Assembly: GCF_005862235.1 (NCBI RefSeq)
Contig: NZ_VCEK01000001.1
Span: forward strand, 62,001-126,000
Length of the DNA stretch: 64,000 nucleotides
Direction: 5' to 3'
Source: Saccharomonospora piscinae
Lineage (GTDB): Bacteria > Actinomycetota > Actinomycetes > Mycobacteriales > Pseudonocardiaceae
Shown: in pieces, positions 10,603 to 18,063 of the stretch
Numbering within the stretch: position 1 is the stretch's first letter
Layout: each line of letters begins with the position of its first letter
Translations under genes and position numbers: made by a program
The notes under the pieces: generated by a model
What the model was told of the DNA's origin: nothing
The model's database searches: none
Seen by the model: only the letters and a program-made list of their open reading frames with translations

Positions 10603-11400
10603 TCAGGACGGTTCCGAGGTCCGCGCGAACACGCGCACGGCCTCGTCGACGGCCGCGCACCGGGCGCGCCGGACGGCGTTGTCGAGCGGGCGCAGCGCGT
10701 CGGCGCGGCGAGTGGCCGCCGAGGCCGACATGGCGCCGCCCGGCTCGTCCGCCCTGGCGAGGTGCAGGATGGCGCCGACCTCCTCGGCACGCTGCAACAC
10801 CCGCAACGCGCGGCCCGGCATCCCCGGTGGCCACGTGGGTGCCGGGCTGGAGCGCAGGGCCGCCGACAGCTCCCCGCGCACGCCGGGGCGGTCGCGGGCC
10901 ACGTCGAGTTCCGCCAACGCGCCCGCGCTGTCGCGCACCGCGTCGGTGAGGCCGTGCTCGGCCTCACCGAGCGAAACGTACTCGGGTGCCGGGCCCGGAC
11001 CCGCGGTGGCGAACACGGTCCAGCGCACCAGCCCCTCGGCGATCGGCTGCGGAACCACACCGGCGCGGAGGTCGGGAAGCAGCAACGCCTCCCCGGCGCG
11101 CAACGCCGCCTCGGTCAGCGGCCCGCCGCCGCCGAGGCCCCGCACGTCGCCCGCGACGGGCAGCGCGAGCCTGCCCCCGGCCGCTCCGAGTGCCCGCAGG
11201 GCCGCCAGCAGGCGCGCGGGCGAGGCCGGGACCGCACCGGTCACCGGCAGGTCGAACAGCGTGGCGGTAGCGTCGCCGGAGGCCACCACCTCGTGGGCCT
11301 CGCCCCACACGTCGAGGGCGTCGAGCACGTCGTCGGAGGCGGCGGCCCCGGACAGCCAGGCCGAGGACCACACGGCGAAAGTCGCACTGGGACAGCACAC
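10603..11400 (-). CDS. Conserved actinobacterial protein of unknown function
   Basis: I do not recognise a named domain. The 265-residue product is Ala/Leu-rich, soluble and without a signal peptide or membrane segment. It begins near CCPSATFAVWSSAWL and has repeated ASDDVLDALDVWGE-like acidic helices. Its GTG start at 11400 lies 66 bp from the start of the divergent MoxR/VWA pair, so a shared promoter region and a linked function are plausible but unproven. A GTG at 11376 is an alternative start. Confidence 0.65.
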   Translation of the reverse strand: MCCPSATFAVWSSAWLSGAAASDDVLDALDVWGEAHEVVASGDATATLFDLPVTGAVPASPARLLAALRALGAAGGRLALPVAGDVRGLGGGGPLTEAALRAGEALLLPDLRAGVVPQPIAEGLVRWTVFATAGPGPAPEYVSLGEAEHGLTDAVRDSAGALAELDVARDRPGVRGELSAALRSSPAPTWPPGMPGRALRVLQRAEEVGAILHLARADEPGGAMSASAATRRADALRPLDNAVRRARCAAVDEAVRVFARTSEPS

Positions 11401-11466
11401 GGGAGTCGAGCCTACCCTGCGACGTCCGCTTCGACGCACGGCGAAACCCGCAGTAGCGTCGTGGCT

Positions 11467-12894
11467 GTGACCCTTCCGACGGCTCCGTTCTCGCCTCCCC
11501 CCGCGCCTCCGGCTGACCTGCCCCGCACCGCGGGGGAACTGCGCGCGGCGGGACACCGGCCGCGTGGTGTGCGCGCCGAGATCCACGACAACCTTCTCGC
11601 CGCGTTGCGCGCCGGGCGGGATCCGTGGCCCGGCATCGTGGGCTTCGAGCGCACCGTGCTGCCGCAACTGGAGCGCGCGCTGCTCGCCGGGCACGACGTC
11701 GTGCTGCTCGGCGAACGCGGGCAGGGCAAGACCCGCGTGCTGCGGACACTGGCCGGGTTGCTCGACGAGTGGACGCCGGTGATCGAGGGCGCCGACCTGG
11801 CCGAGCATCCCCTGGCGCCGATCACGCCGGAGTCCCGCAGGCGGGCCGCCGAACTCGGTGCCGAGTTGCCGGTCGCCTGGCTGCATCGCTCCGCACGCTA
11901 CGCCGAGAAGCTCGCCACACCGGACACCTCCGTGGGTGATCTGATCGGCGACGTCGATCCCGTGAAGGTCGCGGAGGGCCGCAGCCTCGGCGATCCGGAG
12001 ACGATCCACTACGGGTTGGTTCCCCGGTCCCATCGCGGCATCGTGGCCGTCAACGAGCTGCCCGACCTCGCCGAGCGGATTCAGGTGGCGCTGCTCAACG
12101 TCATGGAGGAGCGCGACATCCAGATCCGCGGCTACACGCTGCGCCTGCCGCTGGACGTGCTGCTCGTCGCCACCGCCAACCCCGAGGACTACACGAACCG
12201 GGGACGCATCATCACACCGCTCAAGGACCGGTTCGGCGCCGAGGTCCGCACGCACTATCCGCTCGACGTGGCCGCCGAGGTCGACGTCGTCCGGCAGGAG
12301 GCCCGGCTCGTGGCCGAGGTGGGCGAGCCGCTGCTGTCCGTGCTCGCCCGTTTCGTGCGGCACCTGCGGGAGTCGGCGGTGGTCGACCAGCGCTCGGGGG
12401 TGTCGGCGCGGTTCGCCGTCGCCGCCGCCGAGACCGTCGCCGCCGCGGCTCTGCGGCGTTCCGCCCTCACCGGGGAACGGCCTGCCGTGGCACGCCCGGT
12501 GGACCTCGACGCCGTGCCCGGGGTGTTGCGCGGCAAGGTCGAGTTCGAACCGGGGGAGGAGGGGCGTGAGACCGAGCACCTGACCCACCTGCTGCGCCGT
12601 TCGGTCGCCGAGGCCGCGACCGAACTGTTCGCCGGGATCGACCTGCGACCCCTCGGCGACACGGTGGCCGACGGGGCACTGGTGGCGACGGGCGAACGGG
12701 TGCCGGGCACGGAGTTGCTGTCGGCACTGCCGGAGCTGCCCGTGCTGCACGAGCTCGCTCAGCGCGCGGGTGTCGCGGCCGACGAGCCGCCGCCGCGCAT
12801 CGCGGCCGTCGTCGAACTGGCCCTGGAGTCCCTGTATCTCGCGCGGCGCCTCGCCAAGGACGCCGACGGCACCACCACCGTCTACGGCCCGTGA
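11467..12894 (+). CDS. MoxR/magnesium-chelatase-type AAA+ ATPase (Rv0958-like)
   Basis: AAA+ ATPase of the ChlI/MoxR branch, which usually works as a chaperone-like remodeller with a VWA partner. Walker A GERGQGKT is at residues 82-89; the sensor region reads LLVATANPEDYTNRGRIITP and an arginine finger segment follows (LKDRFGAEV). The 475-residue size and the neighbouring VWA gene match the M. tuberculosis Rv0958-Rv0959 pair. TAGCGT at 11454-11459 lies seven bases before the GTG at 11467, supporting that start over the GTG at 11461. The real target of this pair is unknown. Confidence 0.85.
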   Translation: MTLPTAPFSPPPAPPADLPRTAGELRAAGHRPRGVRAEIHDNLLAALRAGRDPWPGIVGFERTVLPQLERALLAGHDVVLLGERGQGKTRVLRTLAGLLDEWTPVIEGADLAEHPLAPITPESRRRAAELGAELPVAWLHRSARYAEKLATPDTSVGDLIGDVDPVKVAEGRSLGDPETIHYGLVPRSHRGIVAVNELPDLAERIQVALLNVMEERDIQIRGYTLRLPLDVLLVATANPEDYTNRGRIITPLKDRFGAEVRTHYPLDVAAEVDVVRQEARLVAEVGEPLLSVLARFVRHLRESAVVDQRSGVSARFAVAAAETVAAAALRRSALTGERPAVARPVDLDAVPGVLRGKVEFEPGEEGRETEHLTHLLRRSVAEAATELFAGIDLRPLGDTVADGALVATGERVPGTELLSALPELPVLHELAQRAGVAADEPPPRIAAVVELALESLYLARRLAKDADGTTTVYGP

Positions 12895-12910
12895 GAAAGC
12901 GAGGGCGCCC

Positions 12911-14869
12911 ATGAGCCTGCCCGGTTCCTACTCCTACGGCCCCTACCACGGAGGTCCCGACCCGCTCGCTCCGCCGACCGACCTGCGCGAGGCCGTCGAC
13001 GAGCTCGGCAGGGACGTCATGTCCGGCGCATCACCGCGTTCGGCGCTCGACGAGCTGCTGCGGCGCGGAACCCGTTCGGCACCGGGGCTGGACGAGCTGA
13101 CCCGCAGGCTGTGGCAGCGGCGGGCGGAGATCCAGCGCAGGCACCGGCTCGACGGGACACTCCAGGAGGTGCGCAGGCTGCTCGACGAGGCGGTCGCCGC
13201 CGAGCGGCGCGCCGCGTTCGCCGACCCGTCGGAGGACGCCCGGTTCCGCGAGGCCGTGCTGGACGCCCTGCCGTCGGGAACGGCCTCGGCGGTGAGCGAG
13301 CTCGCCGACTACGATTGGACCACCGACACGGGTCGCGAGAACTACGAGCGCATCCGGGAACTGCTGGGGCGGCAACTGCTCCAGTCGCGGTTCGAGGGCA
13401 TGAAGGAGGCGCTGCGGTCCACCTCGCGCGCGGACGCCGAGCGGGTCGAACGCATGCTGGCCGATCTCAATGCGCTGCTCGCCGCCCACGCCCAGGGATT
13501 CGGCGACATCGACCGGCGCCTCGCCGAGTTCCTGCGCCGCCATGGTGAGTTCTTCCCCGAACGGCCGAGGACGATCGACGAACTGATCGACGTTTTGGCC
13601 GCCCGCGCCGCCGCCGCGCAGCGGATGCTGAACTCGATGACGCCGGAGCAGCGGCGGGAACTCGCCGAGTTGTCGGGTCAGGCCTTCGGGGACCCCCGGC
13701 TCGCCCAGCGGCTCGGGGAGCTGGACGACCGGTTGCGGGCCCTGCGGCCCGGACAGGACTGGACCTCCTCGGCGCGGTTCCGGGGCGACGATCCCCTGGG
13801 CCTGGCCGACGGGGTGCGCGCGATGACGCAGTTGTCGGAGCTCGACGAACTGGCCGAACAGCTGTCCCAGTCCTACCCCGGTGCGCGCCTGGAGGACATC
13901 GACCTCGGCGCGCTGGAACGTCAGCTCGGGCCCGACGCCGCCGTCGCGGCGCGGCGACTGTCCGAACTGGAGCGCGAGTTGCGGGGACGGGGCCTGGTGG
14001 AACGAGGCCCGGACGGATCGCTGCGGCTCACGCCCACGGCGTTGCGCAGGCTGGGGGAGACGGCACTCGCGGACGTGCTGCGGTCGCTGCGCGGCCGCAC
14101 CGGACGTCGGGACACGACGTCGGCGGGTGCCGCCGGTGAGCCCACCGGGTCCACCCGTGCCTGGCACTTCGGTGACACCGAACCGTGGGCGGTCTCGCAG
14201 ACCGTGCGCAACGCCGTGCTCCGCACGGCCGCCCGGGGCGGTGGCGGGGTGCGCCTCGACGTCACCGACGTGGCGGTCGCCGAGACCGAGCACCGCGCGC
14301 GGGCCGCGGTCGCCCTGTGCGTGGACACGTCGTGGTCGATGGTCGCCGAAGGGCGATGGCTGCCCATGAAACGCACCGCGCTCGCGCTGCACCAGCTGGT
14401 CTCGACCCGGTTCCGGGGCGACGCGCTGCACCTGGTGACCTTCGGCCGCTACGCCCGACCCGTCGAGCTGGGAGAGCTCATCGGCATGGAGGGCACCTGG
14501 GAGCAGGGCACCAACGCCCACCACGCGCTGCTGCTCGCGGAGCGGCATCTGCGGCGGCACCCGGACGCGCAGCCGGTGGTGCTGCTGGTCACCGACGGTG
14601 AGCCGACGGCTCATCTGGAGTCCGACGGTGTCGCCGAGTTCGACTACCCGCCGAGCCCGCGCACGCTCGGCACGACGTTGTCCGCAGTGGACCGTCTCGC
14701 CAGGATCGGCGCCGCGCTCACGGTGTTCCGGCTCGGCGACGACCCGAGCCTGGCGTCGTTCGTGGACCTGCTCGCGCGCCGGGGCGGAGGCCGGGTCGTG
14801 GCCCCCGAGCTCGACGGGCTCGGTGCCGCCGTGGTGGGTGACTACCTCCGGCACCGCCGCCGTCGCTGA
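12911..14869 (+). CDS. VWA-domain protein, partner of the AAA+ ATPase (Rv0959-like)
   Basis: The 652-residue protein has a long charged, helical N-terminal part (about 1-430) and a C-terminal von Willebrand A domain with an intact MIDAS motif (DTSWS at 472-476) and VVLLVTDGEPT downstream. No membrane segment is visible, so it is cytoplasmic. GAGGG at 12901-12905 gives a well-spaced ATG, 16 bp after the ATPase stop, so the two are one operon. As in other MoxR-VWA pairs, the VWA part probably presents metal-dependent contacts to substrates that the ATPase remodels. Confidence 0.88.
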   Translation: MSLPGSYSYGPYHGGPDPLAPPTDLREAVDELGRDVMSGASPRSALDELLRRGTRSAPGLDELTRRLWQRRAEIQRRHRLDGTLQEVRRLLDEAVAAERRAAFADPSEDARFREAVLDALPSGTASAVSELADYDWTTDTGRENYERIRELLGRQLLQSRFEGMKEALRSTSRADAERVERMLADLNALLAAHAQGFGDIDRRLAEFLRRHGEFFPERPRTIDELIDVLAARAAAAQRMLNSMTPEQRRELAELSGQAFGDPRLAQRLGELDDRLRALRPGQDWTSSARFRGDDPLGLADGVRAMTQLSELDELAEQLSQSYPGARLEDIDLGALERQLGPDAAVAARRLSELERELRGRGLVERGPDGSLRLTPTALRRLGETALADVLRSLRGRTGRRDTTSAGAAGEPTGSTRAWHFGDTEPWAVSQTVRNAVLRTAARGGGGVRLDVTDVAVAETEHRARAAVALCVDTSWSMVAEGRWLPMKRTALALHQLVSTRFRGDALHLVTFGRYARPVELGELIGMEGTWEQGTNAHHALLLAERHLRRHPDAQPVVLLVTDGEPTAHLESDGVAEFDYPPSPRTLGTTLSAVDRLARIGAALTVFRLGDDPSLASFVDLLARRGGGRVVAPELDGLGAAVVGDYLRHRRRR

Positions 14870-14883
14870 GCCGGGGCCACGCC

Positions 14884-14946
14884 GGCTACGCGAGCTGCGG
14901 ACACGGCTACGCAGGCTGCGGACACGGCTACGGGAGCTGCGGACAC
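14884..14946 (+). repeat. 21-bp tandem repeat, array 1 (three units)
   Basis: Three contiguous 21-bp units follow the VWA gene. On the complementary strand each reads GTGTCCGCAG, five variable bases, GTAGCC. The variable cores, read on that strand from the 14946 end, are CTCCC, CCTGC and CTCGC. The 42 bases at 14905-14946 are the exact reverse complement of 53916-53957. The array ends 10 bp before the operator dyads of the next gene. Confidence 0.9.
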
Positions 14947-14956
14947 GACTGAAAGT

Positions 14957-15003
14957 GTCAACCTTGGGTTGACGCGAAGCTGGCGTCAACTTATGGTTGA
15001 CGC
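14957..15003 (+). promoter_or_regulatory. Twin GTCAAC-N5-GTTGAC operators overlapping a leaderless promoter
   Basis: Two dyads, GTCAAC-N5-GTTGAC, lie at 14957-14973 and 14985-15001, centred 28 bp apart; the second extends to 8-bp arms (14983-15003) and abuts the ATG. TTGACG at 14969-14974, a 17-bp spacer and TATGGT at 14992-14997 form a good promoter whose start would fall on or next to the ATG. A protein bound to both dyads would cover the -35 and -10 boxes. Autorepression by the HTH of the downstream protein is inferred. Confidence 0.75.
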
Positions 15004-15720
15004 ATGGCGAACACGGGACCGAACATCCGGCTCGACGATCTCATCAACGCGATCAGGAACTCCCGCGAGAATGCTCTGGAACAGCTCTCCGACGCCGTGC
15101 TGGCGGCGGAGCACCTCGGGGAGGTGGCCGACCACCTGATCGGCCACTTCGTGGACCAGGCCCGGCGGTCGGGCGCGTCCTGGACCGACATCGGACGGAG
15201 CATGGGCGTCAGCAAGCAGGCCGCGCAGAAGCGGTTCGTCACCAAGGAGGAACCGGTACCGCTGGATGCCTCCCAGGGGTTTCACCGGTTCACGCGGCGG
15301 GCGAGGAACACGGTGATGGCGGCGCAGGAGGAGGCCCGCGCGGCGGGAAACCGTACGATCACACCTGAACATCTGGCGCTCGGTTTGCTCAGCGAACCCG
15401 AGGCACTGGCAGCCAGGGCCGTCACCGCGCAAGGCGTGAGCCTGGAGGCCGTGCGCGATCGCGTCACCGCGACGCTGCCCGCGGCTTCGGGTGAGGTCGG
15501 CGACCTCATCCCGTACGACCAGCAGGCGCGCAAGGTGCTGGAGCTGACCTTCCGGCAGGCATTGCGGTTGGGGCACGAGTATGTGGGGACCGAGCACATC
15601 CTGCTGGCCCTGTTCGAACACGAGGATGGCCACGGCGTGCTGGCTGCGCTCGGTTTGGACCGGGCCGAGGCCGAACGCGTGATCTCGGCCGCCGTCGCGG
15701 CGGCGGCCCCACAGGACTGA
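15004..15720 (+). CDS. HTH plus Clp N-terminal repeat protein
   Basis: The 238-residue protein has a helical N-terminal part with a helix-turn-helix (GASWTDIGRSMGVSKQAAQK at 57-76) and two Clp amino-terminal repeats (about 92-160 and 165-235; TPEHLALGLL, GTEHILLALFE), but no AAA+ ATPase module. Clp N domains bind substrates or adaptors, so this may be a DNA-binding regulator that senses Clp substrates or competes with ClpC. The start follows TATGGT by six bases, so the mRNA is leaderless. The function is not established; family members are common in Pseudonocardiaceae and Streptomyces. Confidence 0.85.
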   Translation: MANTGPNIRLDDLINAIRNSRENALEQLSDAVLAAEHLGEVADHLIGHFVDQARRSGASWTDIGRSMGVSKQAAQKRFVTKEEPVPLDASQGFHRFTRRARNTVMAAQEEARAAGNRTITPEHLALGLLSEPEALAARAVTAQGVSLEAVRDRVTATLPAASGEVGDLIPYDQQARKVLELTFRQALRLGHEYVGTEHILLALFEHEDGHGVLAALGLDRAEAERVISAAVAAAAPQD

Positions 15721-15727
15721 GGGTCGG

Positions 15728-16921
15728 CTACGGCGCCTGCACGAGTCCTGAGCCCACGTCGGTGGAGGGCAGCGGCAGGCGCCGTGCGGTCTGGCCGAGG
15801 CGGGCCCACAGCTCCCACGCCCGTGCTCCGTGCCGTTCGGCGACCAGCGCGGCCACGCCCGCGACATGCGGCGTGGCCATGCTGGTGCCGCTGATGGTGT
15901 GGTAGCGATCGGGCAGGGGCCAGGCGGAGTACACGTCCACACCGGGTCCGACGACGTCCACGGCGCGCTCCGGATCGACCGTGCCGCAGGAGAAGTCGGC
16001 GATCGCTCCCTCGGCGTCGACGGCGCCGACGGAGAGGATCGACGGACAGTTGGCGGGGTGGCTGACCGGGGCGATCACCCCGGCGGCGCGGTCGCTCTCG
16101 TTGCCCGCGGCCGCCACGATGAGAGTGCCCCGCCGCAGGGCCCGCCGGGCGATGGTCTCGAAGGTCTCGGAGTGCGGATCGCCCGGCCGGGTCGGGGCGC
16201 CCAGCGACAGTGACACGACGGCGCACCCGTTGCTGACCGCCCACTGGATGCCCGACAGGATGTCGCCGTCGGTGCCGGTACCCGCGTTGCCGAGCACCTT
16301 GCCCGCGTAGATCTCGGCCCCGGGCGCCACACCGTAGCCGGGCCCCTGGCCGGGCTCACGCGGACCGCACGCCGTCCCGATGCAGTGGGTTCCGTGGCCG
16401 TGCCCGTCGACCGCGTCCTCGCCCGAGACGAACGAACGGGCCTCGACGTCGCGGTCGGTGAAGTCGGGGTGGTCGGTGGCGAACCCGGTGTCGAGGACGG
16501 CCACCCTGATGCCGGCGCCCGTCACGGTGTTGTCGTCGACCCCCAGCGCCCGCAGTCCCCACGTGAGCGACTCCGCGTCGGCCGGCCTCCGGTCCGCGGT
16601 GGGAGCGGTGTAGGCGCGAACGACCCGTTCGGGTTCGATCCTGGCCAGCGGGCCGCGTTCGGCGCTGGCCGCGACGAGGGCGTCGGCCTGGTCCGGGGCG
16701 GCCGTGACCACCGCGACGCCGAGGTCGTGCAGGAGCAGCCCGTCGGCGACCCGGAAGGCGTCGGGCGCGTCCGCGATGGAGACGTCGGCCGTGCTGGCCG
16801 CGTTCAGCCCGGCCACCCGGGTCATCGTCCGCATCGCCGACGCGGTGGCGTCCTCCCGCAGGAGCACCAGGTAGCGGCCGGTCTCCTCGCCTGCCTCGCG
16901 GCTGCCGTCGCTCCTGGTCAT
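15728..16921 (-). CDS. Subtilisin-like serine protease (S8), no signal peptide
   Basis: The catalytic triad is intact: Asp144 (AVLDTGF), His176 (GHGTH) and Ser347 (GTSMATPHVAG), with the oxyanion Asn in AAAGNES. Residues 1-110 form an N-terminal extension resembling an inhibitor or propeptide domain. There is no signal peptide or membrane segment, so an intracellular protease or one released by lysis is expected. It converges on the Clp N-domain gene with a 7-bp gap; both have proteolysis links, but joint function is a guess. Confidence 0.9.
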   Translation of the reverse strand: MTRSDGSREAGEETGRYLVLLREDATASAMRTMTRVAGLNAASTADVSIADAPDAFRVADGLLLHDLGVAVVTAAPDQADALVAASAERGPLARIEPERVVRAYTAPTADRRPADAESLTWGLRALGVDDNTVTGAGIRVAVLDTGFATDHPDFTDRDVEARSFVSGEDAVDGHGHGTHCIGTACGPREPGQGPGYGVAPGAEIYAGKVLGNAGTGTDGDILSGIQWAVSNGCAVVSLSLGAPTRPGDPHSETFETIARRALRRGTLIVAAAGNESDRAAGVIAPVSHPANCPSILSVGAVDAEGAIADFSCGTVDPERAVDVVGPGVDVYSAWPLPDRYHTISGTSMATPHVAGVAALVAERHGARAWELWARLGQTARRLPLPSTDVGSGLVQAP

Positions 16922-17092
16922 GACGCACCTCCCGGCTCGCTCGGTGCCTCGCCCGGCCGGACGGGACTGCTCCAGCCTAGGTGAGAAAGGTCACGTTGTC
17001 GTTACCCTGTGATGGTTGACTGGTGACTGAGGGTAATCTGCGTGAATTGTGGCGGGTCGTCGGTCCGGCCCAGGGCATCCATCGTTATCTCG

Positions 17093-17116
17093 CTGCACGT
17101 GCCGATGCACGTGCAG
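17093..17116. promoter_or_regulatory. Perfect inverted repeat upstream of DUF3800 gene
   Basis: CTGCACGTGC and GCACGTGCAG are perfect 10-bp arms around CGAT. CATAAT at 17125-17130 follows and may be a -10. It could be an operator or a structured RNA. A second, looser inverted repeat (TTACCCT at 17002-17008, AGGGTAA at 17030-17036) lies upstream. Confidence 0.6.
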
Positions 17117-17215
17117 TAACACGGCATAATAATGTCGCGACGTCGAGATATCGTGGGCGCATCCTCCGTTGTGATGAGTCCGCGTGACGAAACTGGAGGA
17201 TGGGGGCGGTTCAGC

Positions 17216-17929
17216 GTGCTGCTGTGCTATGTGGACGAAAGCTTCAGTCGCGACCACTACTACATCGCGGCGCTGTTGTGTCCCGACAGGCAGGCGCTGT
17301 CGCTGGGCGTCGCGCTCGACAGGGTGGTGCGGCGGGCCACAGTCACGTATCCGGCGATCAGTACGGCTGCTGAACTGCACGGCTACGATATCTTCCAAGG
17401 TAAAAACGACTGGGAGCCACTGCGGAAGATGCCGCGCGCCCGCATCCAGGTCTATGACCAGGCGCTGCGGGTGCTGGCCGAACACGAGGTCGCGGTCGTG
17501 GTGCGCGGGATTCACCCAGTCGAGAGACTCCGCACGCAGCATCCGCACGCGCTACTGATGCGCTGGATCTTGGAAGAGATCGACGAGTACGCGGGCGATC
17601 GAGACGAGTACGCATTGGTCATCGCGGACGAGCCCGGCCAGAACTCCCAGCAGAGTGAATACCGTGCCGACCTCACCGGCTTTCGACAGTACGGTACCGG
17701 TGGGTGGCGCCCACGGGTCATCTCACGGGTCGTCGATACACTGCACTTCGCTCCGTCGGCTTCCAGCCGCCTGGTGCAGGCCAGCGATCTCGTCGCCTTC
17801 TTGTGTCACCGTATCTCGACCAAGACTGACGGCGACCCACGAGCTATCCGTGCGAACACGCGACTGTGGGAACGTTTGGCCGACAGGATTCACCGCGTCC
17901 ACGTCTGGACACCATCCGACCGACCCTAG
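17216..17929 (+). CDS. DUF3800 family protein (predicted RNase H-like fold)
   Basis: The 237-residue form begins MLLCYVDES and carries the acidic residues typical of DUF3800: D7/E8 (YVDES), the Glu of AAELHGYD, an acidic VIADE segment in the middle and QASDLVAFLCHR near the C-terminus. DUF3800 proteins resemble RNase H-like nucleases and often sit in accessory islands; activity is unproven. Base use is less GC-extreme than the neighbours (GAT, GAA, TAT and AAA codons are common), suggesting transfer. The start is uncertain: ATG 17132 and ATG 17174 are in frame, but the protein proper begins at the GTG at 17216, after GGGGG. Confidence 0.75.
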   Translation: MLLCYVDESFSRDHYYIAALLCPDRQALSLGVALDRVVRRATVTYPAISTAAELHGYDIFQGKNDWEPLRKMPRARIQVYDQALRVLAEHEVAVVVRGIHPVERLRTQHPHALLMRWILEEIDEYAGDRDEYALVIADEPGQNSQQSEYRADLTGFRQYGTGGWRPRVISRVVDTLHFAPSASSRLVQASDLVAFLCHRISTKTDGDPRAIRANTRLWERLADRIHRVHVWTPSDRP

Positions 17930-18046
17930 ACGCACGAAGACCCCGCACGAGGCGGGGTCTAAGGCTCACAGGAGTTTCCTCCTGCGGCCAGCATACCTGA
18001 CGACGATCCTCGCCTCCACAGGATTCACCGTGTCCGCGTCTGGACA
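17883..18046 (+). repeat. 29-bp imperfect direct repeat around the DUF3800 3' end
   Basis: The 29 bases at 17883-17911, which encode the DUF3800 C-terminus (RIHRVHVW), recur at 18018-18046 with two mismatches. Read in the same phase, the downstream copy would encode RIHRVRVW, so it looks like the remnant tail of a second DUF3800 copy or the scar of a recombination. Two hairpins lie between the copies. Confidence 0.8.
17938..17984 (+). terminator. Double hairpin after DUF3800 gene
   Basis: AGACCCCGC and GCGGGGTCT form a perfect 9-bp stem (17938-17960). CAGGAG and CTCCTG form a second 6-bp stem (17969-17984). Likely a terminator, possibly bidirectional with the convergent P450 gene. Confidence 0.7.
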
Positions 18047-18063
18047 TCGGCTCAGCCCGGCGA

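Noticed and set aside
10603-12912. Single 769-residue minus-strand protein spanning the AAA ATPase gene
   Set aside because: Only the last 265 residues are protein-like; the first two thirds are a shadow of the ATPase gene.
14884-14946. CRISPR array
   Set aside because: Units are contiguous with only five variable bases, no spacers and no cas genes.
17938-17984. Insertion-sequence end next to DUF3800
   Set aside because: No transposase gene or matching terminal inverted repeats; hairpins fit a terminator better.
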